Assembly: GCF_017813395.1 (NCBI RefSeq)
Contig: NZ_JAGIZB010000008.1
Coordinates: forward strand, 124,001-188,000
Source of the DNA: Pararoseomonas baculiformis
GTDB taxonomy: Bacteria; Pseudomonadota; Alphaproteobacteria; Acetobacterales; Acetobacteraceae
Direction of reading: 5' to 3'
DNA: 64,000 bases
Shown here: one piece after another, positions 7,588-15,315 of the stretch
Layout: each line of letters starts with the position of its first letter
Numbering within the stretch: the stretch's first letter is position 1
The notes under the pieces: generated by a model
The model's input: only the letters and a program-made list of their open reading frames with translations
Told to the model about the DNA's origin: nothing
Database searches by the model: none
Program-made: the position numbers and the translations under genes

Positions 7588-8580
7588 TCAGCCGGCGCGG
7601 TAGGATTCGACCAGCTTCTTCCCGTCCTCGCCAGCCTTCGCGGCCCATTCATCGGTCATGGTGGCGCTGATCCGGTTCAGCCCTTCCTTCAAAGCCTGGC
7701 TCGGCTGCTCGATCTTCAGCCCGCGCGCGGCCAGCGTGTCCTGCGCCTCCTTCTCGGCGGCGCGCGCCATCTCCAGCCCGCGCGCCTGGGCGGCGTTCGC
7801 GGCCTCGGTCACGGCGCTGCGCTGGGCTGCCGGCAGCGCCTCGAAATCGCGCCGGCGGACGAAGACGATGTTGTTGGTGTAGGTGAAGTTCACCGGGGTG
7901 AAGACCTTGCAGTAGTCCCAGGCCTGGGTGTCCACACCCGTGGCGGCGCTCGTGACCATCGCGTTGATGACGCCCGTCGCGAAGGCCTGCGGCACTTCGC
8001 TCGCCTGCACCAGCGTCGGGCTTGCGCCGATCAGCGTGGCGAAGCGGTTGGTCATGGTGTTGAAGGTGCGGAAGCGCGAGCCGCGCAGCGCCTCAAGGTT
8101 CTCGACCGGGGCATTGGTGTAGAAGCCGCCGGGCGGCCAGGGCACGTTGTAGAGGATGGAAAGCCCCGTGCGCTGGAAGCGCGCCTCCACATAGGGGCGG
8201 GCGAGCTGCGCAAGCTTCACCGCGGCCTCGAAGCTCGGTGCCAGCAGGGGCACCCCGTCCACCTCGAAGAAGGGGTCCTCGTTCCCGTAGGCGGAGAGCA
8301 GGATCTCCCCCAGCTGCACCTGGCCCTGCTGCACGCCGCGCTTGATCTGCGGCATGGGGAGAAGCGAGCCATTGGTGTGGAGCTGCACCTGGAGCGCGCC
8401 GTTGGTGGCCTTCTGGATGTCCTCCACGAAGGCCCGGACGTTCTTGGTGTGGAAATTCGTATCCTGGTAGGGCGTGGCGAATTGCCAGCGCGCGCCCTGG
8501 GCGCGGGCAGGGCCCATGCCCGCCAGCCCTGCCGTGCCGGCGGCTCCGGCCGCGAAGAGGTTCCGTCGGGTGAAGACCAT
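7588..8580 (-). CDS. dctP: TRAP transporter periplasmic receptor (DctP family)
   Basis: This is the extracytoplasmic solute receptor of the dctPQM system. It begins MVFTRRNLFAAGAAG, a twin-arginine-type export signal ending in PARAQ, and continues with the DctP fold (WQFATPYQDTNFHTKNVR, GGFYTNAP, RTFNTMTNRF in the region that usually carries the carboxylate-binding Arg). With ATG 8580 it is 330 residues; GGAGCAGG just upstream is the ribosome binding site. A more upstream ATG (8628) would add 16 residues before the signal and is less likely. The ligand is probably an organic anion, but which one is unknown. Confidence 0.9.
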   Translation of the reverse strand: MVFTRRNLFAAGAAGTAGLAGMGPARAQGARWQFATPYQDTNFHTKNVRAFVEDIQKATNGALQVQLHTNGSLLPMPQIKRGVQQGQVQLGEILLSAYGNEDPFFEVDGVPLLAPSFEAAVKLAQLARPYVEARFQRTGLSILYNVPWPPGGFYTNAPVENLEALRGSRFRTFNTMTNRFATLIGASPTLVQASEVPQAFATGVINAMVTSAATGVDTQAWDYCKVFTPVNFTYTNNIVFVRRRDFEALPAAQRSAVTEAANAAQARGLEMARAAEKEAQDTLAARGLKIEQPSQALKEGLNRISATMTDEWAAKAGEDGKKLVESYRAG

Positions 8581-8693
8581 AGCCCTGCTCCGCCTCGTCT
8601 GATGCGATTCCAGGGGCATCATCGGCACCAGCGAAGGCCGGGCGCAAGGGCGGAACGGCGCCCTGCCCCTGCCGCACTGGCCACCACTGCACC

Positions 8694-9611
8694 CTATCGC
8701 GCCACCTGGGCGAGACGCAGGGCGGATTCTGCCACCGGATCGGGCGCAAGCGCCGCAAGCGGATCATGCCGCAGAACTTCCACCACCGCGCCGCGCGGGC
8801 CGCAAAGCGCAGGGTCGCTCTCGGGGCCGAAGAGCGCGAGGGTGGGGCAGCCCGCCGCAGCCGCGAGATGAGTGGGCCCTGTGTCATTCCCCACGGCCAG
8901 GGCCGCCCGGCGGGCGATCGCGGCAAGCTGGAACAGGCTGGTGCGCCCCGTCAGGTCCAGCGCGTCGGGCGCCGCCTCGCGGATGGCCCGGGCCAGCGGC
9001 GCCTCCGAGGGTCCGCCAGCGATGACGCAGGGCATCCCGAGCCGGCTTGCGAGGGCCGGAAAGCCAGGCCAGCGCTTGCCGGGGCGGGAGGGGCTGGCGC
9101 CCGGCACCAGCAGGGCGAAGCGGGCTGGCAGCCCGAACGCCGCCAGATCGGCATCCAGCCATGAGAGATCCGGCTGGGGGAAAGCCGCGATCCCCGCCAT
9201 GCGAAGCTGGTCCCGCTGGCGCTCCACCGTGTGCATGCTGTCCCGCTCCGGATTGGCATGCGGGTGGCTCGCGCCCCAGGCGATGCCGGACCACTCCGGC
9301 CGGCTCCCGGTGAACAGCCGGTAGCGGGAGGATCGGGAGGAGGTCTGCAGGTCATAGACACGGTCGAAGCGCGCGGTCCGCAATTGCCGCAGCAGGGAAA
9401 GGCCGGCCCACCAGTCAAGCCGGCGCGGGCGGCCATTCTCCCAGACCCGGTCGAACCATGGGCTCCGCCGCGCCAGTTCGGCGAAAGGCGGCGTGGTGAG
9501 CAGCGTGATCTCCGCCTCCGGGTGATGCGCGCGGATCGCGGCGAAGGGCCCGAAGGCCTGCACGAAATCACCGAGCGCCGCGAGCTTGATGACAAGGATC
9601 CGCGCCGTCAT
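8694..9611 (-). CDS. Glycosyltransferase family 9 (heptosyltransferase-like)
   Basis: This 305-residue protein has the GT9 architecture of LPS core heptosyltransferases. The N-terminal Rossmann start ILVIKLAALGDFVQAFGP and the C-terminal donor-binding motif VGNDTGPTHLAAAAGCPTLALFGP are both present. Its start codon overlaps the stop of the upstream glycosyltransferase by 4 bases (ATGA), so the two act in the same envelope-glycan pathway. The nucleotide-sugar donor is unknown; ADP-heptose is the family precedent. It is probably cytoplasmic and attached to the inner membrane face. Confidence 0.85.
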   Translation of the reverse strand: MTARILVIKLAALGDFVQAFGPFAAIRAHHPEAEITLLTTPPFAELARRSPWFDRVWENGRPRRLDWWAGLSLLRQLRTARFDRVYDLQTSSRSSRYRLFTGSRPEWSGIAWGASHPHANPERDSMHTVERQRDQLRMAGIAAFPQPDLSWLDADLAAFGLPARFALLVPGASPSRPGKRWPGFPALASRLGMPCVIAGGPSEAPLARAIREAAPDALDLTGRTSLFQLAAIARRAALAVGNDTGPTHLAAAAGCPTLALFGPESDPALCGPRGAVVEVLRHDPLAALAPDPVAESALRLAQVAR

Positions 9612-10735
9612 GCCAATTCCCGGTACACGGCCAGCGTGGCGTCCTGCATGGCGCGGGTGGTGTAGCGCGCGAGCACGGCGGCGCGTGCCGCCTCCCCCAT
9701 CGCCGCCCTGGCATCGGCCGGCAGGGAAAGGGCGTGGGTGATCGCCCGGGCCAGCCCGGCGGCATCCCCCGGCGGCACGCGCCATCCCGTCACCCCCTCC
9801 TCCACCGTCTCCCGCGGGGCGCCGAGATCGGAGGCGATCACGGGGCGGCGCATGGCCTGTGCCTCCACGATGGTCCGGCCGAAGGCCTCGGCATCGGTGC
9901 TGGCATGCACCACCAGGTCGGCGAGGGCGAGCGCGGCCGGCATATCCGCCACGGGGCCTGGCATGCGCAGCGTCGTGCCCGTCATGTCGGCCAGGGCTTC
10001 CAACTCGGCGCGGTAGGCCTCGCGTCCCTGCGCATCGCCGGCCAGGACGACCACCGGGCGCGGCCCATCCAGCATCCCGGCAGCCTGCAGCAGCACCGCC
10101 TGGCCTTTCCAGCGCGTCAGCCGCCCCGGCAGCAGCAGCACCGGGCGGCCCTCGGGCAGATCCCAGGCCCGCCGAAGCGCCTCCAGGTGCGCAGGCTCGA
10201 TAATCTCCGGGTCGAAGCGCGCCGGATCGACCCCGCGCGGGATCACGCGCAGCCGCGCTGGCGCCACACCGTGCCGCTCCCGCACCAGCGCGGCGATGTG
10301 CTCGCTGATCGCGATCACGCGCTCGCCACGCGCCATGACGGAGTTGTAGAGGCGCTTGCCTGGGAAGTCCTCGTTGTAGCTGCCGTGATAGGTGGTCACG
10401 AAGCGGGTGCCGGCCCGCCGGGCCGCCATGAGCGCGGACCAGGCGGGAAAGCGGCTGCGGGCATGGATGATCCGCACGTCCTCGGCCCGCGCCAGCCGCG
10501 CGAGCGCCCCTGCATTGGACAGCAGGGCGGAAGGGGTCTTCCGGTCCAGCGGCAGAGTGACGTGCCGTGCCCCGGCGGCCTCCAGCTCCGCCACCATCGG
10601 CCCACCGGCTGAGGCGACAAGGGCCTTCCCGCCAGCATCCACCAGGGCACGGGCAATCTCGACGGTTCCGCGCTCCACCCCGCCCTGGCCGAGGGCGGGC
10701 AGCACCTGCAGGATGGTGGGAGGCGGATGAGACAT
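9608..10735 (-). CDS. Glycosyltransferase family 4
   Basis: This is a 375-residue GT-B enzyme with the N-terminal glycine-rich start ILQVLPALGQGGVERGTVE and the C-terminal donor site containing HASTDAEAFGRTIVEAQAM, which holds the EX7E element of GT4. RVIPRGVDPARF and LLPGRLTRWKG are further family blocks. It is translationally coupled to the GT9 gene downstream. It probably adds a hexose to LPS core or to a capsule intermediate. ATG 10735 is taken; an in-frame ATG at 10771 would add 12 residues. Confidence 0.85.
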   Translation of the reverse strand: MSHPPPTILQVLPALGQGGVERGTVEIARALVDAGGKALVASAGGPMVAELEAAGARHVTLPLDRKTPSALLSNAGALARLARAEDVRIIHARSRFPAWSALMAARRAGTRFVTTYHGSYNEDFPGKRLYNSVMARGERVIAISEHIAALVRERHGVAPARLRVIPRGVDPARFDPEIIEPAHLEALRRAWDLPEGRPVLLLPGRLTRWKGQAVLLQAAGMLDGPRPVVVLAGDAQGREAYRAELEALADMTGTTLRMPGPVADMPAALALADLVVHASTDAEAFGRTIVEAQAMRRPVIASDLGAPRETVEEGVTGWRVPPGDAAGLARAITHALSLPADARAAMGEAARAAVLARYTTRAMQDATLAVYRELA

Positions 10736-10893
10736 GGGCCGCCCCTTACAGGGCGCGGCCGGACTCGTCACGCCGGGGCCGGCCGGCTTGCGCAGGTGGC
10801 CTCCAGCCGCTCCCGCAGATAGGCCGTGGCCGTGACGGCGGGCCGGGTGGTCCAGCTTGTGCCGGCCCGGCGGAAGCGGCTAGGCCAGCCCCC

Positions 10894-11643
10894 ATGAACG
10901 AGATCCGCGGCACCCTCCCCCGCCCCGATGGCGTGGCCCTCGCCTGGGCCGCCCTGCCCGGCACCGGCCCCACCATCGTCTTCCTCGGCGGCTTCCGCTC
11001 GGACATGGAGGGATCCAAGGCCCTTCACCTGCGCGACCATTGCGCCGGAACGGGCCGCGCCTTCCTGCGGCTGGATTACTCCGGCCACGGCGCCAGCGGC
11101 GGCGAGTTCGAGGCGGGAACGATCGGCGCCTGGGCCGATGACGCGGCCCTGGTGATCGAGGCCAGGGCACCGGGCCCCGTGGTGCTGGTCGGGTCCTCCA
11201 TGGGCGGCTGGATCGCCCTTCTTCTCGCCCGGCGCTGGGGCGCCGGGCGCGTGCGCGCGTTCATCGGCATCGCCGCCGCGCCCGACTTCACCGAGGCATT
11301 GATGCCGCAGGAATTCACCGAGGCGGATCGCGCCATCCTCGCCCGCGACGGCGTGCTCCGCCGCCCTTCCGAATATGGCGAGCCCATCCCCATCACCCTG
11401 CGCCTGCTGACCGAAGGCCGGAACCAGCTGCTCCTGCCCGGCCCCATCCCCTATGGGGGCCCGGTGCGGCTGCTGCAGGGCATGGCGGACCCGGACGTGC
11501 CCTGGCGCCATGCGCTGCGCATCATGGAGGCCCTGCCCGGCCCGGATGCCGAGCTCACGCTTATCAAGGACGGCGACCACCGCCTCTCCCGGCCGCAGGA
11601 CCTGGGATTGCTGACCCGCACCCTCGAGGCACTTCCGCTCTAG
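10894..11643 (+). CDS. Alpha/beta hydrolase (ABHD10/palmitoyl-thioesterase-like)
   Basis: This 249-residue hydrolase has the nucleophile elbow GSSMGGW (Ser near residue 102), an oxyanion region FLGGFRSDMEGSKA, an Asp in MADPDVPW and a His in KDGDHRLSRPQD. The block LDYSGHGASGG resembles ABHD10-type thioesterases and bacterial esterases. The substrate is unknown; an acyl ester or thioester is the family expectation. It stands alone on the plus strand, divergent from the glycosyltransferase pair. Start ATG 10894 is the only sensible start after the upstream non-coding stretch. Confidence 0.8.
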   Translation: MNEIRGTLPRPDGVALAWAALPGTGPTIVFLGGFRSDMEGSKALHLRDHCAGTGRAFLRLDYSGHGASGGEFEAGTIGAWADDAALVIEARAPGPVVLVGSSMGGWIALLLARRWGAGRVRAFIGIAAAPDFTEALMPQEFTEADRAILARDGVLRRPSEYGEPIPITLRLLTEGRNQLLLPGPIPYGGPVRLLQGMADPDVPWRHALRIMEALPGPDAELTLIKDGDHRLSRPQDLGLLTRTLEALPL

Positions 11644-11673
11644 TCCCTGGCGGTCCCTGTGCGAAGGCGCGGT

Positions 11674-12408
11674 TCATTCGCCGCGCAACAGCCGCGCCAG
11701 CGCCGGGGAGAGGCCCGTGGAGTCCCGCCCCCGCAGCGGGGCGGCGGGGCCGGTGGCGGGCTTGGGCGGCTTCAGCCCGGCCAGCATTTCGGCCATGCGG
11801 ATGCCGCAGACGATCCCGTCAAGCAGCGGCACCGGGGCAGCGCCGCGAAGTTCCGGCTCCATCCCCGCCAGCGCCGCGCCGCCGAGCACGACGCTGTCGG
11901 CGCCCCCCTCCACCAGCCGCGCCACGCCCTGCGCCACCACGCGAAGCGCGCCCTCGGGGTCCGCCAGCGCGCACTGCGGGGTGAAATCCACGCCCAGCAG
12001 CCCGGAGCAGCGCCCGGCAAGCCCGTGATGCGCGACCAGCTGCCGATAGCCCTCGGTCTGGCCAAAGGTCACCAGCCCGAAGCGGTTGCCGAGCATGCAG
12101 GCGGTGAGGCAGGCCGCCTCGGTCATCCCCACCACCGGGCAGGGCATGAGTTGGCGGGCCGCCTCCAGCGCGGTGTCGAGCGAAACGGCGAGAAGCACCG
12201 CGTCCACCTGCCCCGCATGCTCCGCGAGCAGGTCCAGCAGGCCATGGGCCGCCACCGCGTTCTCGAGAACCGATGAGATCACCGCCGGGCCGAAACGCGG
12301 CGTGCCCGGCACGATCTCCACCCCCGGGGAGGCCGCTCCGCGCGCCGCATCCGCGCAGCGCCCGGTGATGGCCTCGGTGGTGTTCGCGTTCGCGACCAGG
12401 ATTCGCAT
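11674..12408 (-). CDS. Asp/Glu/hydantoin racemase-family protein lacking both catalytic cysteines
   Basis: The 244-residue protein opens MRILVANANTTEAITGR and keeps the hydantoin racemase layout: a GPAVI block, PVVGMTEAACLTACMLG and a C-terminal VPLLDGIVCG. In active family members the two proton-shuttling cysteines sit in an ACFxDPGL-type motif and in VLGCAGM. Here these read AVSLDTALEA and VLGGAALAGM, so both cysteines are replaced. It may be a binding protein or may use other chemistry. It starts 4 bases after the stop of the TauD-like gene. Confidence 0.72.
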   Translation of the reverse strand: MRILVANANTTEAITGRCADAARGAASPGVEIVPGTPRFGPAVISSVLENAVAAHGLLDLLAEHAGQVDAVLLAVSLDTALEAARQLMPCPVVGMTEAACLTACMLGNRFGLVTFGQTEGYRQLVAHHGLAGRCSGLLGVDFTPQCALADPEGALRVVAQGVARLVEGGADSVVLGGAALAGMEPELRGAAPVPLLDGIVCGIRMAEMLAGLKPPKPATGPAAPLRGRDSTGLSPALARLLRGE

Positions 12409-12412
12409 AGGG

Positions 12413-13156
12413 CTACCGAAGCGCGGCCAAGGCGCCGCTGTCCAGGCGCGAGGGTGTCTCGCGGACGGCCACTGCGACCACGGCCGGAATGCGGTCCGCC
12501 CAGACGAGGAAGGGATTGAGGGCGAGAATGTCGCCGGGCCGGAGACTCAGCGTCAGCGCCTCGCCCATCGCCTCCTCCAGCGCGGCCGGTATCCGGTCCG
12601 GCGGCAGGGCCGCATCATCCCAGCGCGCGGCGAAGATGCCGCCCTCATGCGAGAAGACCGGCACGGCGGGCTCGCCCCGGCCCTCATACAAGGCAGCCAG
12701 CCCCGCCCGGTCCGACCGCAGCAGCGCATTATGGATGGCGGCAGCGGAGCGCAGCCGCGCCGTGCCGGGCGCCGCCACGCGCAGGAGAAGCGCGTCGCAG
12801 GCCTCCACATGCCGGCTGCCGGAATCCGGCAGGGCGGGCACGATGGTGCCGAGGCGCCGCGCCAGCACCTCCGCCGCCGCCCCCGGCTCCTCCCCGGGCG
12901 GCAGGCCGCGCATCAGCGCGAAGCCCCGCCCATGGTCCAGCCGGGACCGCAACTCCCCGACCAGGGTGTCCAGCCGCGGCATCGGATCGCAGGGCAGGCC
13001 GGCCGCATCGGCGCGCCGCGCCGCCTCCAGCTCCGCCGCATGCTCCGCGCCGAGCGGGATCATCTGGTCGCTCGGCGCCAGCTCCCCGGGAAGCCAGAGG
13101 ATCGGGCCGATCAGGGGCACGAGGCGGCGCGGGGTAATATTCAGGGGATCGCTCAT
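12413..13156 (-). CDS. TauD/TfdA-like dioxygenase fold, degenerate metal site
   Basis: This 247-residue protein resembles the TauD/TfdA-family proteins of about 330 residues. LDHGRGFALMRGLP, AAAIHNALLRSDRAGLAALYEG, VPVFSHEGG and LRPGDILALNPFLVWADR line up in order. The block that normally holds the His-X-Asp iron ligands reads RHVEACD, at best His-X-Glu. The distal His of the usual VLHAR motif is Ala/Asp here (VWADR). It is also shorter than the family. Start ATG 13156 is used; an in-frame ATG at 13168 adds four residues. It is probably co-transcribed with the racemase-like gene. Assignment rests on pattern similarity and is moderate. Confidence 0.55.
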   Translation of the reverse strand: MSDPLNITPRRLVPLIGPILWLPGELAPSDQMIPLGAEHAAELEAARRADAAGLPCDPMPRLDTLVGELRSRLDHGRGFALMRGLPPGEEPGAAAEVLARRLGTIVPALPDSGSRHVEACDALLLRVAAPGTARLRSAAAIHNALLRSDRAGLAALYEGRGEPAVPVFSHEGGIFAARWDDAALPPDRIPAALEEAMGEALTLSLRPGDILALNPFLVWADRIPAVVAVAVRETPSRLDSGALAALR

Positions 13157-13279
13157 CCCGCCCGGCATAGCCCAGGGGCGCAGGCGCCGCCAAAGCGCAT
13201 CGGGTTCATCACCAAGCCTTCACCAGCCCGGCCCGATCGCGCAGGCTGTCCGGGCCGATCATTGCCGAGGAACGCGCCC

Positions 13280-14440
13280 ATGGATGCCCTGCCCGCCATT
13301 CCCGCCCTGGACCTGCCCTTCGACACGGACACGATCCTGTCCCGCCTGCGGCCCTGGGTGGAATGCGAGAGCCCTACCTTCGATGCCGCCGCGGTGGACA
13401 GGATGATGGACCTGGCCGCGCGGGACCTGGCCATGATGGGCGCACGGATCGAGCGCATCCCGGGCCGCATGGGCTTCGGCGGCTGCGTGCGCGCCCGCTT
13501 CCCCCACCCGGCCGGGGAGGTGCCGGGCATCCTGGTGCTGGCCCATCTGGACACGGTGCACCCCGTGGGAACCCTTCAGGCCCTGCCCTTCCGGCGCGAG
13601 GACGGGCGCTGCTACGGCCCCGGCATCTGCGACATGAAGGGCGGCACGCTGCTGGCCATCGAGGCGATCCGCGAACTGGCCAGGGCCGGCATCGCCACAT
13701 CCCGCCCGGTCACCGTGCTGCTGACCCCGGACGAGGAGGTCGGCACCCCCTCCACCCGCGACCTGATCGAGGCGGAGGCATCCCGCCATGCCGTGGTGCT
13801 GGTGCCCGAGCCCGGCCGGCCGGAGGGCGATTCGCCCATGGGTGGCGTGGTGACGGGGCGCTACGCCATCGCGCGCTTCAACCTGCGCACCACCGGCCGG
13901 CCCAGCCATGCGGGCGCACGGCTTTCCGATGGCCGCTCCGCGATCCGCGAGATGTGCCGCCAGATCCTCGCCATCGAGGGCATGACGACCGAGGCCGCCA
14001 CCTATTCCGTCGGGGTGATCCATGGCGGCCAGTGGGTGAACTGCGTCGCCACGCATTGCGACGCGGAGGCGCTGAGCATGGCCAAGCGCCAGTCCGACCT
14101 GGACGAGGCGGTGCGGCGGATGCTCGCCCTCGGCTCCTCCGCCACCGATGTTTCCCTGGAGGTCCGGCGCGGCGTCACACGCCCGGTCTGGGAAGCCGAT
14201 GCGCCCGTCATGGCGCTCTATGAACAGGCGCGCGCCCTTGCCGCCCGGATCGGCTTCACGATGGGGCATGAAAGCGCCGGCGGCGGCTCGGACGGCAACT
14301 TCACCGGCGCCATGGGGGTGCCGACCCTGGATGGGCTCGGCGTGCTCGGCGGGGGCTATCACACGCTCGGGGAGTATATCCGCGAGGATTCGCTGGTGCC
14401 CCGCGCCAGGCTTCTCGCCGGACTCCTGGCGCGCGTCTAG
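13280..14440 (+). CDS. M20 family metallopeptidase (glutamate carboxypeptidase-like)
   Basis: This is a 386-residue zinc amidohydrolase. The metal and catalytic motifs of the M20/CPG2 group are in order: LAHLDTVHP (His ligand, Asp), GPGICDMKGG (bridging Asp), TPDEEVGTP (catalytic and ligand Glu), PEPGRPEG (ligand) and the late GGGSDGN/HTLGEY region. The lid domain starts near residue 190 (FNLRTTGRPSHAGARLSDG). It should release an amino acid from a peptide, folyl-like or acyl conjugate in the cytoplasm. GAGGAA upstream of the ATG is a reasonable ribosome site. It is divergent from the TauD-like/racemase-like pair. Confidence 0.85.
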   Translation: MDALPAIPALDLPFDTDTILSRLRPWVECESPTFDAAAVDRMMDLAARDLAMMGARIERIPGRMGFGGCVRARFPHPAGEVPGILVLAHLDTVHPVGTLQALPFRREDGRCYGPGICDMKGGTLLAIEAIRELARAGIATSRPVTVLLTPDEEVGTPSTRDLIEAEASRHAVVLVPEPGRPEGDSPMGGVVTGRYAIARFNLRTTGRPSHAGARLSDGRSAIREMCRQILAIEGMTTEAATYSVGVIHGGQWVNCVATHCDAEALSMAKRQSDLDEAVRRMLALGSSATDVSLEVRRGVTRPVWEADAPVMALYEQARALAARIGFTMGHESAGGGSDGNFTGAMGVPTLDGLGVLGGGYHTLGEYIREDSLVPRARLLAGLLARV

Positions 14441-14514
14441 AAAAGCGCGACAGAGCTTGCATCGGGCGGCGCGGCGCATGACTCATGGGCCGCTCCCACC
14501 CGATGGATTCGCCC

Positions 14515-14802
14515 ATGAAACAGCGCCTCGCCCTTACCCTTTTCGCAATCAGCGGCATGCTGGGGGCGACCCAGGCCCTTGCCCAGGCGCCGGTGAGTGC
14601 CGCGCCCGTGGGCGGCACCTCCGGCGCGGTATCGCGGCCCGGCTGGTCCGCCGGACAGGCCACGAGCTCGGAATTCTCCCAGATGGGCCGCCCGATGACA
14701 CGGAGCGAGGCGATCCGCCGCCGTTCCGCCGCCGCCCAGGTGCAGGGCGCCACGGGTCAGCCGCGCCAGCCTCCGCGCCGGCGCTCCAGCGCCGGGCGCT
14801 GA
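14515..14802 (+). CDS. Small secreted protein, unknown function
   Basis: This is a 95-residue frame with a signal peptide (MKQRLALTLFAISGMLGATQ, cleavage near ALAQA). The mature part is Ser/Gly-rich and then Arg-rich (SEAIRRRSAAAQV, RQPPRRRSSAGR). No domain is recognised. ATG 14515 is chosen because it starts directly at the signal peptide; ATGs at 14485 and 14503 in frame would extend it. It resembles the small exported protein at 5254 only in style (signal, low complexity, basic tail). Confidence 0.5.
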   Translation: MKQRLALTLFAISGMLGATQALAQAPVSAAPVGGTSGAVSRPGWSAGQATSSEFSQMGRPMTRSEAIRRRSAAAQVQGATGQPRQPPRRRSSAGR

Positions 14803-14808
14803 GCCGGC

Positions 14809-15315
14809 CTAGCCCAGGAAGGGAAAAGCCGCGGCTTCTTCCCAGGGGCCACCGCGATAGTGCCAGAGAAGCAGGGCCTCGCCCCGCGCCTCCCATGGGG
14901 TGAAGTCCTGGGCCAGCTCGTCCAGCAGGGATCGCGCCGCCTCGGGCGCGACCTTGTTCTGGATGGTGACATGCGGCCGCCAGCCCTGCGCATCCTGCCG
15001 CGTCAGCCAGCCCGCCCAGTGCTGCGCCAGCAGGCGGCGCAGGGCAGCCAAGGCCGGGGCTTCCACCTCGATCGCCACCCCACGCCCGAGCGGGCGCAGC
15101 CCCGCCATGCGCAAGGCCACGGGCGCGGTCCCCGCGGTGGCGGTAGCGAGATTCGCCTCGATCTCCTCCCGCGCCTCGCCTGGAAGGGCGTGGAACAGGG
15201 TCAGGTGGGCGGGGATCAGGTTGCGATCGGCGGGGAAATGTGCCCGCCGCAATCCATCGAGCCGTGCGAAGGATGCGGGATCGAAGCCAAGGCTCAGGAT
15301 CAGCGGCGCCGTCAT
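14809..15315 (-). CDS. LigT/2'-5' RNA ligase-like phosphoesterase
   Basis: This 168-residue protein belongs to the 2H phosphoesterase superfamily, shown by the two HxT motifs HLTLFH (near residue 38) and HVTIQN (near 120). Such proteins open 2',3'-cyclic phosphates or ligate RNA 2'-5'. Its ATG overlaps the mdoH stop (ATGA), so it is the last gene of the glucan operon by position, though no functional link to glucans is known. A role in RNA end processing is the family expectation. Confidence 0.75.
   Translation of the reverse strand: MTAPLILSLGFDPASFARLDGLRRAHFPADRNLIPAHLTLFHALPGEAREEIEANLATATAGTAPVALRMAGLRPLGRGVAIEVEAPALAALRRLLAQHWAGWLTRQDAQGWRPHVTIQNKVAPEAARSLLDELAQDFTPWEARGEALLLWHYRGGPWEEAAAFPFLG

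Noticed and set aside
7041-7652. dctQ starting at ATG 7652
   Set aside because: This would overlap dctP by 65 bases and add an N terminus unlike DctQ proteins; GTG 7580 is a better fit, although the choice is not certain.
12086-13270. Long plus-strand extension upstream of the M20 peptidase gene at 13280
   Set aside because: It is antisense to the racemase-like and TauD-like genes; the M20 protein starts properly at 13280 with its own ribosome site.
5254-14802. The two small secreted proteins (5254 and 14515) as paralogues
   Set aside because: Both have a signal peptide and a basic low-complexity tail, but no alignable block longer than a few residues is seen.
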